A program made the translations under genes and the position numbers. A stretch of 64,000 nt of DNA from Tyto alba (taxonomy: Eukaryota > Chordata > Aves > Strigiformes > Tytonidae), in the NCBI RefSeq assembly GCF_018691265.1, contig NW_024881272.1, forward strand, positions 24,913,323-24,977,322. Direction: 5' to 3'. This document shows, one piece after another, positions 26,346-38,500 of the stretch. Below the pieces are notes generated by a model. That model was not told the DNA's origin. It saw only the letters and a list, made by a program, of their open reading frames with translations, and ran no database searches. Position 1 is the first letter of the stretch; the number at the start of each line of letters is the position of its first letter.

Positions 26346-26523
26346 TTTGAAAACCTGTTTGACTTATCTCATCTCTTGGGACAAGACTAGACATGGTGAG
26401 GAACAGATCCTGCGGCATTGTGAAGACATTCTTATTTTCGGCACTTGCAAATGTCAAAAAAGTAATTGCAAATATTTGGATAGATTTACTAGTTCAAGTA
26501 TCACATTATGCATTTTTAGACAG
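26346..26523 (+). other. Weak candidate exon, plus strand
   Basis: An open segment ending at a full consensus CAG/GTAAGT donor at 26523/26524. One frame reads GEEQILRHCEDILIFGTC... and ends in phase 0. Its acceptor (CTGAAG, no good pyrimidine tract) is poor. It would be phase-compatible with the candidate at 28819. Family unknown; it could be a non-coding exon or chance. Confidence 0.15.
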
Positions 26524-27497
26524 GTAAGTTTTTCTCTAAACCCTAATCCTTAAACATTTATTAAACTATCTTTTTTCTTCAATATAACCACAAGGGTAAG
26601 TATTCAAGAGCTGAACAGAAATAAAAATATTAAAAGCTACTTGAATTTTAATTCAGTTTTAGCAACAAAATATTTGGTATTTCAAGCTAATTAAAGATTC
26701 TATTTTTAGAAAATTAATCTGGAGAATTAACGAATCTGTAGTGTTTTCATGCACATAACATATATTATTCATCCTCTCCTTCAGTTAAAATTTCCTTTTT
26801 TTTGACTGTATTAACCTTAAAATAACTGAGATTTTTATTAAGATTAAAGATGTGACAGAAAATACCAATTAAATGCAAAATACAATCTAACCTGGTGACA
26901 AGCAGCCATCAGGATTATTGCTCAGAAAGGGAAAAAACACTTGAGAAAACACAGTTGTGGGTTTGGTTATTTTTTTTTGTACCAGTTAAATCAGTTACAT
27001 CTCAGTGGTGCAAGAATAAGCACTAAAGTTTCTTCAGGGTATGAAGTAGATATACTGCTTTATTTCCTTTCTCCTGTAAAAAGAATGACTTGTAACAACA
27101 ATCCTGTTCTCCTCTAAGAGATGCAAGACTAAAGATGGGTCAGTGCTGGTGTGTCAGACAAAAAGAGCCAACCTTATGAGAGCAGTGCACTCTTCTGGTT
27201 TTGCTGGGGTTTTTTAAGCCTGGTTTTTGGTTTTGGTTTTTTTTAGGGCAAGATTGCCCTCCGCTGGGTCAGAAGCATGATTTTACTCATACAGTATACA
27301 TGGTCTTTTATTAATTTGTGACCAAAATAATTGGTGGTGTAACTACTATTTAACAGGGGTTAAATTACTAAAAATGTACAGGGACTTGAATTTAAGTAGG
27401 AACAAAAAAAAAAAATCTGAGTAAAGATTTCCATATTTCTAAAAACAAGAAGTGGAAGCTACTGATCAGTGCCACTGGGGTTATCAGCACTCTTTGT

Positions 27498-27695
27498 TCA
27501 GCCCGGTGCAAAAAGTACATTTAAAAAGTTAGCTTTGAATACTGATTTAAGCAGCAACAGTTCCAAAGTTCTTCCTCCAAGATGAAGTGGGTTTTGCCAT
27601 TTACTGCGGTGAAGAGCCAGTTGTATCTCTGCAGCCTTGACTTTCACAAATTCACGTACCAAATGGACAAATGTATTCTTCATGAGACTTTTTTG
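27498..27695 (-). other. Weak candidate terminal exon, minus strand
   Basis: On the minus strand a CTAACAG acceptor precedes a 66-codon open segment ending in TGA. It contains LVREFVKVKAAEIQLALHRS and LGGRTLELLLLKS, with codon use that looks protein-like in an AT-rich area. A second frame is also partly open (GKTHFILEEELW). It starts in phase 0 and could follow the candidate at 29037-29186. No family recognised. Confidence 0.2.
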
Positions 27696-28818
27696 CTGTT
27701 AGGTTGGCTTCCTGTCATATCACATATCCTGTGACAGATCATCCATCACATTTGCTTCTGAAAGCGAACAGAGCACTTCCCTTCTAGGTTTTCAAGGAGG
27801 AAACAGAAAGAACTAAAGAACACAAATGTGCTTTTCTTTTCTCTCTGCAACTGAAAAAAACAGATGTTCACATTCCTTAGAAAAAAACAGTACTTTAGAT
27901 GAAAAAATGGGGTGGCATATTTTTTTTCTAATAACTGAAATACAATAATGGAAAATGTGGTGGGAAACAAAAAAATATTTTGTCATAGAATGAGCAGTAA
28001 GATATTTTAGTGGAATGTTTAAAATCTCTCCAATAATATACAACAATCTGCAAAATGTAATTATATACATATAAAAGTATTCGAAATAGCTCCTTCCTGG
28101 AAAAAATAAATTACATAACTATCATTCATTAATATTACATCTATAATATATTTCTTATGTTATTTTTGTTGATGTTTGTACATAATTCAGTGAGCAAACA
28201 ATTTTATTTTTAATAACAGCATATGTTTTATTTTCCCAAAACACTTCCTAAAGGACATTTTGAAAGAGAATTTGATTTTTTTCTGTCTTCAGTGTTTCTG
28301 GAAATCAAACACCTTTACACTAAGTTGCTCTGTTTTGTTTTTTCTCTCATGTAAAATAAAGCATGGGATAGAATAATTCCTGTAAGTAAATTAAATACAG
28401 GAATGGGTGTGGGGGGATTTTCTGTGTTGAAAAATACCCTACAGAATCTGAAATTTATGCAAAATCATTAGTTTTTCTATGAATGCATAAAGCCTCTTAC
28501 TAATTTTAAAGGAATTATCTAGTTTTAGGTTTTAATTTCATACCATAACCCTTTTCCCAGTATTGTTCTGATCAGTCTTCCTGAAACATTCATTGTTGCT
28601 TCAGTCTTTTTTTAACAGTCTCTTCTTCCAAACTATAAAAACCTACAGCAATAAAAAAGAAATTCACCTTATTTTTGCGAAAAATTAATGTGATGAAATA
28701 CATTAATTTTAAATTACATTAAATTTTATTAAGTGTAGATTAAAGACTTTTTTCTCTCCTGACAAAGGATATTAATCTCATTTGTCAGTGCAGATACGTA
28801 AAAAATATGTTGCTGCAG

Positions 28819-28969
28819 AATATGGAACATAAACCTATTGGGCCCACAGTTTCAGAGGACAGTTCAACCTTAATGACCACATATATTCGTGTATCTATCA
28901 TCAAATGGTATCTTGCACAGGAACAACCTAGATTCAGACACGTTTCCCATAATATGTACAAAGTTTCAG
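28819..28969 (+). other. Weak candidate exon, plus strand
   Basis: A TGTTGCTGCAG acceptor and a TCAG/GTGAAA donor bound 151 nt, open in one frame that starts NMEHKPIGPTVSEDSS and ends phase 1. It is phase-compatible with the candidate ending at 26523. Nothing else supports it, and it lies next to a candidate on the opposite strand, so at most one of the two sets is likely to be real coding sequence. Confidence 0.15.
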
Positions 28970-29036
28970 GTGAAACAGCCAAGTTTCACATTAAAGTCCA
29001 AAGCTATCATCACTAGGTGTGGTGAGAAGAGCTTAC

Positions 29037-29186
29037 CGCAGGCACATCTCCTGCTCGGGAACACTGCAAACATCTCACAGCGTGATGGCAGCCTGTTCCT
29101 CTGCAGTTGTCTAAGTGTGTGCAGCACAGATCAGTGGACGATGCAGAGTCGTCTGATTTGCAGAGGCTTTGGCCTATAAATCCATT
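29037..29186 (-). other. Candidate cysteine-rich exon, minus strand
   Basis: Read on the minus strand, an acceptor (GATTTTACAG) and a GTAAGC donor bound exactly 50 codons in phase 0, with no stop. The predicted peptide has eight cysteines, including SLCKSDDS, STDLCCTHLDNC, GTGC and VRCLQC. The spacing is like a small secreted disulfide domain or a zinc-binding module. The segment is richer in G+C than the DNA around it. I do not recognise a family. If real, the orphan CpG island at 33.2-33.7 kb would be a fitting promoter. Confidence 0.25.
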
Positions 29187-30399
29187 CTGTAAAATCATAC
29201 TCCTATATTCTGTGAGGTGCTTAAGTTACACCAGTGTTACAGGTGAAGACGCTGACTGGTGACCCAATACAAACACAGACATGTGGACAGCCAAAGTAAA
29301 GTCAGCTCTGACTACATTAAAGGCAAATTCATGTTTTTTCTCTTCTAGTATTAAAAGTAGAAGCCAATATATTAATGATCAAAAAGATACCTGCTGTTTC
29401 TTTTATTTCCTAGTTCAGTGTTCTTTTTGTATGTACCATTAATTTGTATCAAAAAAAAGGCAGTGACAGCTTTAGCACACTTTCTGAATTGATGTCCAAG
29501 TGTGCTGCGTTCTCACTAGTACATGCTGCACAGAGCTAACTACCCTGTGGCTTCGTGCCACTCCCCTGCGTTTATTTCACCCTTTGCAAAGTAGAACCTT
29601 GACATTTCTGTTTTAAGTCTTCTATGCTTTATCTGTCTAGCAAGATATTTCAGAATATATATTTACACAGACTGTCATTTAATACTGAACATCAGACCCA
29701 CTGAAAATTTCAGAGGATATACATCATATTTTTCAACCTATTAATATGATAAACACCATTATTTTAACATAATCTTTACTTGACTGTTGCTTTGATTACT
29801 AAAAAAAACAGACATGGGGCTTTTGCAAACATACTTTCCTAACCAAAGTGCATCATTTTGCAATACCTGCAAGATGTAAACTGCTTGCTTTTGGTCTTTG
29901 AACTGTATTGATTTGTTGGACTACCCAATAACCTATTTGTCAAAGGCCTGATAAAAAGGCTGGAGCACTTGTTAAGAAAATAGTACTTTTTAAACTTAGT
30001 AACTTCTTAGCATATTTTTCAAAACCTGTGAGAAACTTGTTTTGTAACAAAATGCTAATTCTTTAAACATTACTAAGTATTTTTTTCTTATAAATATCTA
30101 AAAATAAATATACAAATGTTAATTTTGAAATAGCATACTCCTAAAAAACGTATAAAATCTACTAGAAGTTAGGTTATGTATGTCAAATATTGAAAGCCAC
30201 ATTCTATGTATTCTATGATAAACACCTAATATATAGAATTTAAGTCCGATGCACTATTTTGTATTACACATACCAAAAAAATCCTCTTGGTCTTATACAA
30301 ATGCTATTATCTGTAAACTTAATTACAGATACCTATCACAAAAATAATGGAGTAGATATTAATTTTAGATAGTACATGAAGAACACAATGCATATTTAT

Positions 30400-31404
30400 T
30401 GTGTTTGCGTGGCAGGGTTATGGTACCGGGGGAGCTACAGGGGCAGCTTCTGTGAGGAGCTGCTGGAAGCTTCCCCCATGTCTGATGGAGCCAACACCAG
30501 CCGGCTCCGAGACAGACCCGCTGCTGGCCAAGGCCGAGCCCATCAGCGATGGCGGTAGCGCCTCTGGGGTGATGTATTAAAGAAGGGGGAGAAGTTGCTG
30601 CATGACAGCAACTGCAGCTGGAGAGAGGAGTGAGAATGTGAGAGCAACAGCTCTGCAGACAGCAAGGTCAGTGAAGGAGGAGGGCGAGATTCCCCTGCAG
30701 CCCGTGGTGAAGCCCATGGTGGGGCAGGCTGTGCCCGGCAGCCCGGGGAGGTCCGTGGTGGAGCAGATCTCCACCGGCAGCCCAGGGAGGACCCCACCCC
30801 AGAGCGTGGATGCTCAAAGGAGGCTGTGACCCCGTGGGAAGCCTGTGCAGGACCTGTGGGCCCACGGAGAGAGGAGCCCACGCGGGAGCAGGTTTGCTGG
30901 CAGGACTTGTGACCCCGTGGGGGACCCTTGCTGGAGCAGTCTGTTCCTGGAGGACTGCACCCCGTGGGAGGGATCCACACCCGAGCAATTTGTGAAGAAC
31001 TGCAGCCTCTGAGAAGGACCCACATTGGAGAAGTTTGTGGAGGACTGTCTCCTGTGGGAGGGACCCCATGCTGGAGCAGGGTAAGAGTGCTGCTGAGGCA
31101 GGAGGAGGTAGAGAACTCAGGAGTAAAGTTAAGCCTGGGCATAAAGGATAGGTAGGGGGAAGGTGTCTTAAGGTTTAGGTTTTATTTCTCACTATCCTAC
31201 TCTGATTTTATTGGTAATAAATTAAGTGAATTTCCCCAAGTCGATTTGGTTTTGCCCATGATGGTAACTGTTAAGTGATCTCCCTGTCCTTATCCTGACA
31301 CACAAGTCTCTTGATATATTTTGTCTCCCCTCCCCAGTTGAGGACAGGAGTGACAGAGTGGCTTTGGTGGGCACCCAACATCCAGCCAGGGCTAGCCCAC
31401 CACA
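30400..31404 (+). mobile_element. Solo-LTR-like interspersed repeat with internal minisatellite
   Basis: The element begins TGTGTTTGCGTGGCA and ends GCTAGCCCACCACA, giving TG...CA termini over about 1 kb. It is much richer in GC than its flanks. Between about 30,690 and 31,085 it holds imperfect tandem units of roughly 50-60 bp of the type GTGGGAGGGACCC...GGAGCAG...GGACTG. An AATAAA lies near its 3' end (about 31216). I associate this sequence type with a retrovirus-derived LTR common in neoavian bird genomes; that is memory, not a search. No internal retroviral genes are present. No clear target-site duplication is visible in the immediate flanks, so the copy is probably old. Confidence 0.6.
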
Positions 31405-33196
31405 GTATAGATTAATTTCTTTACACTTTTTCTCATTCTTCAGTAAGATCAGACAAATCAGTACCTAAAGCCATTGTCTGTAAAACTGCAGCAGACAGGA
31501 CCTTTGCTATTGATTTTGAGGGCAAGATCACACCACCTGAGAGGTGATGCCAGGGCTACTTCACCACAACTGCTAAAGTTCTGTTTCAAAGACTGACAGT
31601 AGTTTGCTTTTGTTAGATACTGTTGCATACAATTTTGAAATAATATTTAATTATGTACCATTTTAAGTTTTATAGATCTTGCCAAAGAGATAAAATCCTA
31701 TCTATATTTATATAATTACATCTACTATAGCTGCTTAACAGCGTAGGCACATGGTACTGTGTAGTTCAGCCCTCAAATCAATACAAATATATTAAAATAC
31801 AGCCAATTTCATTATCATGTTGGCAGTAGATGACTGCTAGCTTGTTTATTGGAACTCTGATTTTGAGAGGAATGCAGTATCATAAATTTCTGTAAAAATC
31901 TGATAAAGATACATACAGGTATTTAAACTGATCCAGATAATTTTTTCAGAGATTATTAAGACTGAGACTTTGTATGCTTGTAAAATTTCTTTTGCAAAGC
32001 AGCAAGCCAGATATATAAACCCCCAGTAATTGTAGCAATCAGCTACAAATAACGAGAAATAGAAGAGACACAGAAAGATGTATTTCAGTTTCCCTTTCTT
32101 TGACCCAAGATACTCTAAAGAAATTAATGAATACAAGGTTATTTTTATATTACTATAAAAAACTAAGAAAAAAGTTTTTTCTAGATTGCACACAAACTAG
32201 AAAAAAAGATGTGCAATCACTCACATGCTAAAAAAAAAAAAAAAGCAAACATCACATTCAAGATTCTGACCTTTCCAAATAACATCTGCTGTATGCATCT
32301 TCAAGGAAAATCCTGCTAAGCAATACATGATACTACAACAGCTATCAGGCTTGTCACCGGAACTCAGAACTGCTGATGTGTTTTTTACCTCACTGGGAAA
32401 TATGGCATCCATTGATCCTGACAGCAAAACCAGTTCATAACTGTAGTGAAAATACAATATGCATCTTGGTACATGAAAAAACATTTCTCAGTAAATGGGG
32501 ATTATGGTTATTTGAATGTCATAAAAATTACACCAGTCTAAGATGTCACAATAGTAGGAGTGAGGTGTAAGTCCCAGAACACTTAATGGAAATTCCATGC
32601 TATATCTGAATCAGTAATAAGTTTAAGCAAATAAAGAAACCCAGACTCTTCTTGAAGAGGTTTTGTGTGTTATACTCTCAGAAACATTAAAATGACAGTG
32701 TGACAAGCATTCCCACGAGTGCTCGTATAGCTGAAGAATAAAAAAAAAGTGTTTAATTGCATTAATTCCCACAGTCAACCATTTGGTGCAAACATATAAT
32801 AACAGTTCCTAACCCACAGGTATTTTGTTTCTTGGCTGTTTTGAATTTCCACATTGTCATCGTTCACCGGTGACTATGATGTTTAAATACATACTGCTAA
32901 TAGTGTCTCAGCATTACCAACCCCCAAATAGATAGCAGCAGGCCAATTATAACCAAATTTTTTTTCGCAGTCACAGATTTTTTTTCTGAATTTGTAACTC
33001 CTTAAGTAGCGATCAAGATTAACCACTTTTCAAAATAGGAAAACTAACACATGAACACAACTATTATTGTTGGGACATTTAAAAGGTGGGAGGTATTTTA
33101 AAAAGTCGTTGGACAACATTAGGTATCACTAAAAGCAGAAGCGAACAGATCTGTGTTAGCAGAGAGGGTCAACGTCAACAGCTAATAAAATCTTAC

Positions 33197-33698
33197 TGTC
33201 AGAACTGGAGTTTCCACATGACCAGTTAGCAAAGGAAATAAGGTATCAGCCGAAACACGTCACATCGGAGGAGCGAGCTAAATAAAGGAAGACAATCGGT
33301 ATTTTGCCGGGTCACTCCCATCCCCGGCGCTCCCCTCAGGGCCACCCTGGCCCGCGCCCCCAGCAGCAGCCGAGGGACGACGCCGCGCGCAGGGAGGCGG
33401 GGCGCCGCCCGCGCGCCCCCAGCCGCAACCAATCCCCGGGCTCCGCGCGCGGCCGTTGGAAAAGCGCGGGCGGCGCGGTGCCCCCGCTGAGGGGAGGGCG
33501 AGGCCAGCCCCGCGCCCCGCGGGGGTCAGTCCCGGCTTCCCCCCCGAGCTGGGGGCTCCGCCGCCGCCGGACCTCTTCTTTCTCCAACAGCCTGAGATGG
33601 GCACAGGAACGCTGTCTCCACTTTCTGGGAGGAGCTCCAAGCCCAGAACGTGAGAGAACCCCTCTGACCCCTAGAAGGGGCTGGCAAGACAGCACCTA
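33197..33698. promoter_or_regulatory. Orphan CpG island, possible bidirectional promoter
   Basis: A sharp GC- and CpG-rich island (core about 33,300-33,650) in an AT-rich region, 1.6 kb beyond the PRDX1 3' end. A GTAAGT donor on plus lies at 33699, and a GTAAGA donor on minus lies just below 33197. Either could end a first exon. The open frames inside (for example 33304-33699 plus, 33278-33640 minus) have the Gly/Pro/Ala/Arg composition of CpG-island artefacts. A plus transcript would run antisense into PRDX1. Confidence 0.5.
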
Positions 33699-33722
33699 GT
33701 AAGTCTGTACCTTTTAAATGCA

Positions 33723-33742
33723 TTTTTTTTTTTTTTTTTTTA
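33723..33742. repeat. Poly-T tract
   Basis: A run of 20 T just after the plus-strand donor at 33699. Confidence 0.8.
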
Positions 33743-35284
33743 AACATTCGAATAGTGAACACATTTGAAGGATTTGAGAATGGTTTATAGCATGGTACGG
33801 GGCTGAATTTGGTCATAAATGTAAAATCCCCATTCCACAGGACTTGACCACATTAATACCATACACTCCAAAGAACTGCTGTAATCCATTACATCACATT
33901 TCAAGGCCAATATAGCTAAATAGAACTAAGCTAAGTTTTACATTAGATTAGCCCTGACTATTCCTTTCACTCACTCAGAAAGGAAGTTTGATAGACAGGT
34001 AACTTTGTGCTCAGTCATTGATTAGTATTCATTCACTTACCTTGAACCCTATGCTATATGTATATATCCAAATGCTCCTCTTGCTCCTGTTACTTCTCAA
34101 TGACACCGTAGGATGTTGGCCTCTTATCTTTAGAAGAATTTATATTTTAAATATCAAGCAGAAGTGGCCCAACTAAACATCACTAATGTATCTTCAGGAA
34201 GACATGTGGCACTTAAGACCCAGGGGATTAGCTATTTCAGCATTTATTGCAGTATTTGGTAGTAAGGCTTCTGCAATAAATCTATTTTTTCTAACTGCAC
34301 AAGAAAAGTTTACTACTCAAGGCATGCAACTTTCCCTTCTCACTCATGTAAGTAGCCCTGGGCCTCAACTTTGCTATTTTTCACTTTAATCAGGACGGAA
34401 CTTGCTTACTACTTGAGGACCTGAAGTTAGACACAAGGTCTTGGCCTTTAAGAGTTTAATCTTTACAGGTACATAAAGATCATGGGGTTCTAACTCACTT
34501 ATATTGCTAGACAATAGTTCCTCAACACAAATTCTCTCAAGTTCAGAATGTTATTACAAGCCACTTTTAACCATGAAGCTATGCAGCAGACACAGCTTTA
34601 GTGTAACTTAAGGCCACAGTCATGTGCTTTGAGTTTCAGAATATGCACATAATCATTTGTAATAGGAATATTAAAGACAAGGCTGAGCACACCCAAGTAC
34701 CAAATTTTAGATCACCACCCTTCTTTTGATCTTAATCATATGACTACAAGCTAATGAAAAACTGGCATATTCTCACTCCCATGTAGTGGGAGAAACTAGG
34801 GATGAGTGTCATGAGTGTTGTATCTTTAAGGAAGTTCCCTTTCCAGAAAGCCCAGTCTTCCACTACTGTGTAGACAGTGTTCAAACAATGTTGGACTCCC
34901 AGAAATTTAGTGTAAACAGTCAGTTTTGACCAAAGTGGATGCAAAACTGAGTAATTTGATAGTGCATGAAAGTATGACTGACTAAGGCTGGGTATGACTG
35001 ATTAAGGCTGGGCATACATCTGTGCTTCATGCTCTGAGCACTGTAGTATTGCTTAAGGCTGACAGACTAATATCAAGCTGTGTTCCTCTACCTAGTAGCA
35101 GAGTCATGAAGACTGTAAAAAGTACCTTATCACAACATGAAACCAAAGTGTAGTAGTATCTCCATTCTAATGGCACAGTAAAAGGCCTTAGGGAATTGTG
35201 ATGTCTACCGACAGCTCAGTAGACAGAGCTTTCAGAAGTGCAGCCTGCATTGCTTTCACATCTGACAACTACACACAAGAACAG
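33743..35284. other. Spacer between the orphan CpG island and the PRDX1 3' end
   Basis: About 1.5 kb of AT-rich DNA. I see no gene. It contains a 20-bp tandem duplication at 34972-35011. Confidence 0.5.
34972..35011. repeat. Two-copy 20-bp tandem duplication
   Basis: The unit GTATGACTGACTAAGGCTGG is followed directly by a copy with one change (ACTAAG to ATTAAG). This is probably a replication-slippage duplication. Confidence 0.85.
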
Positions 35285-35590
35285 CAGACAGTATGCTCTT
35301 TCCACAAGTTTAATAGAGTTACAAAAGGATACCACTGCTCTATATGCAACACATGCCTAACCACATACACTGCATTGTCACTAGAGCCAACAGGGCTTGA
35401 TGTACAGATATTGATTGTTAATATTTTCTATGAAGGTACTGTCAGAGGGCAAATTTCTTTCAAGTAAAAAAAGTTACTGTTTATACCTACAGCATGATCC
35501 CTTGACTCAGATGCAATGGCTTAGTCAAAATTCAGTAACTGATGCTTGCTCTTTATGTAAGGCATACTAGTTTCCACTCAGACTGAAAGT
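35285..35590 (-). other. PRDX1 3' UTR and poly(A) signal
   Basis: Minus-strand sequence after the TAA stop. An ATTAAA signal (plus coordinates 35309-35314) in the context CTATTAAACTTGTGG gives a 3' UTR of about 300 nt, a plausible length for PRDX1. Another AATAAA overlaps the stop codon itself but is probably too early to be used. Confidence 0.5.
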
Positions 35591-38500
35591 TTATTTCTGC
35601 TTGGAGAAATACTCTTTGCTTTTCTGAACATCAGGCTTGATTGTGTCACTGCCAGGCTTCCAGCCAGCTGGGCACACTGAAATGATAAGAATGTTTAAGT
35701 CTTACCAGCTGCTCCTGCTGAACACGTTTTACACATTAAAGCAAACTAACAACTCCAAACATGTATACATCTTTGCAACATAAAGAAGGTGCATTATTCA
35801 GTGTGGCATTGTGTTCAGTTCCTTTTACTCATTTCCATTTGTTCACTAGGTAGTAGCACCCAAGAAACCAGGTGTTTGCCTATGGAATAGTGGGTCTTTT
35901 ACACATGCACTCCTCCCCACCCTGCTTAAAAACTTTGTAAAAGCTGGTCAGCAAGGTAACACCAACTCCAGCAGCCTAGGTTAGAAAGGCTTTACAACTA
36001 TTACAGTACAATTCTCTCCTTGGATTCAGTCAAGTCTATATTCTTCTAATCTTTAATCAACCCCAGTCCCTTTCTCCAGTTTAATGGGGAGGGGGAAGAG
36101 TTAAGCTGGCTTTAGTTCCCTTATATGGCTATCAAAAGGCCTCAAAACTGCAGTGACTCCTGAGCAGCACTTTTGGGACAGTATTCCTCATTTACAGCCA
36201 TGCAAGGCTTGATGCTAGCTCCATAGAAGATTGACAAATGTAGCTATAGTATTCTCAGCTTCTGAGTGTTGCTACACACCAAACCAGGTCTATCCTGGTT
36301 TAGATGAGACTGCAGTCCTAGTTCTAGAGGCAAGGCTTTTGCCAGCTTTTGACTACTCCAGGGCATAGTAAACCCCAAAAGGTTTAATTTGCATGACATG
36401 TGACTGCATCAAGCATTAGTTATATCTCAGCTGACAGACAATTGCATACAAGTTCAGAAACATTGAGTCTCTTCAGGCTATAGCACAGCCACAAGAGAAG
36501 CTTGTTTTAATAAAAATCTGCCATTGATTTACCAGTTCTGAAGCAAGTTAAGTATGACCAGCAGCAACACATGTAATTAATGACAGCTGAAGACTACTAA
36601 TACCTACATAACAATTTAGTTTCCATAACCTGGCTCAAACCTTCCATTAGCATTGCCTTTTTTTTTTAATTCCTGCAGAAGAGCTACCAGCCTCAAGCAC
36701 CTTACTACTCCAGAACTACAGGCAAAGACTCATCTGTTTTCCCCTCACTACACATGGACACAAAGATCAGCAGGCATTCTCAGAATTTAAATGCTTTGTC
36801 TAACAGACTGTGTAAAACACTGCATTAGTACTGGTGGTCTCAGCCTAGCAAATCTGAAAGTAGAGTCTAAATTATGCTTACTCTTGCAGGTTAAGTTATT
36901 ACATGGTCCTCATTTCTGTCAAGCATTTTCTGTGTCTTAATTTAAAGAGACAACTGCTATGTGGTTGACGTGACATCCAGCACTAAATTGATTTAAGTGA
37001 TATTCCAATATCAGCAAATACTCAATGGACAAACTGAATAGGATAAATATTGCACTATGGCATCCTTCAACAAGCAGCTTTACAGAACTTGCTACGTTTT
37101 TGTAATTACCTGATGGGAACAGATCAATACAAGTACTTAATACCTTTCAGTAAATCTCAATTTAACCTGCCTTGTTACTGTTCTCTAGAAAAACATTTAA
37201 GATTAGAAAGTACTCTTACCTTCTCCATGTTTATCTGTAAACTGGAAGGCCTGGACAAGTCTGAGGGTTTCATCAACACAACGGCCAACAGGAAGATCAT
37301 TGATTGTTATCTGCCTCAAGATCCCTTTCTCATCAATAATGAACAGGCCCCTAAACAAATAAGCCAGCCCTCAAGTTAAACACAGCTTTTGAGAGACTGA
37401 TTAGACCAAAGTGAGTTTCAAAAACTCAGGGTCAGTATTCTATTACAGCAGTATGTTAGTTTTTAGGAAGAGGTCAGTAATACTAGATGACCTAATACCT
37501 TTGGTGTATGCATAGCATTAAAACATTAGCAGTTGAAAGCTTAACATTCAACAGGAACTAGGAGGAACAGGAGGCAAGTCAACACACTAATGTAGGAAAA
37601 GAAGGTATTAGTGGTAAAAACAAGAAGGAAGAGAAACCCTAGGAAAAAGTGAATTGAAGGAGAGGCATTCTTACTTTCAAAGAAAAATTGTACTTGAGTC
37701 ACTAAATACCTGTAATCTTCTATGACTATGTAGGTCTTGCATTACCAATGTCTGCAGAATCTCACCTGCATGAGACTCCTGCACTGTGCAGATAGGTAAT
37801 CAAAGGTAAGCAGCAGGCATTTATCTAGCTTGCCAAAACCATGAAGAGTCTAAATTGATATCTTGAAGCAGTTTACATCTAGAATAGCTAATAGCTTCAG
37901 CTTGCTGCAGGTGTCCCAAGTACATGCAAGCTCTGTGTTCATCTGACATGCTCCATACTGCAATGTAAGACTTTAACAGCAAGTTTACCTTCTTGCATAT
38001 TACCTGTATGCAATCCCTTCATCCTCTTTAAGTACTCCATATTCTTTGGAAATCACACGTTTTGTGTCAGAAATCAATGGGATTTTCATAGTACCCAAAC
38101 CACCTTGTTTCTTAGGAGTGTTGATCCTAAAAGAAGGAAGTTTAAATGTTAAAAATATGACCAGTTCAGAATAAAGTATAAGGCACAACAGAAGCTGATT
38201 CTTTCTGCAATATCACACTCCGTCTGCCATGAGCCAACAAGAGAACTGAATGGTATGCTCAGTTCTGTTCAAAAGCACCTGGCACTACTAACACTTTCCA
38301 AGTGCTTTTATTTAATACTTCAGTAAGCAAGTTTGAATACACACAGGATTCAGTTCCTGCAAGAACTGAGATCAGGCAGAACATCCTGTTAGATTAAAAA
38401 GCCAATTCTTACCAGGCAAGGTGACAGAAGTGAGAGTCAACAGAAGCTCCAATTACTTCACAGTTAATTTTCTTGAATTCATCGGCTCTGTCACTATATG

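Larger units (their letters stand above)
24131..33196. other. AT-rich region between MMACHC and PRDX1
   Basis: About 9 kb, mostly AT-rich with many short poly-A and poly-T tracts. No known protein family was seen. It contains the LTR-like element at 30400-31404 and four exon-like segments (26346-26523 and 28819-28969 on plus; 27498-27695 and 29037-29186 on minus), listed separately at low confidence. In human, MMACHC and PRDX1 are nearly tail to tail, so this insertion of sequence is itself notable. Confidence 0.5.

Noticed and set aside
31846..32193. 115-codon minus-strand open frame, strongly hydrophobic
   Set aside because: It looks like a multi-pass membrane protein fragment, but AT-rich DNA gives Phe/Ile/Leu/Tyr/Lys-rich frames by chance, and about one frame of this length is expected in such a region.
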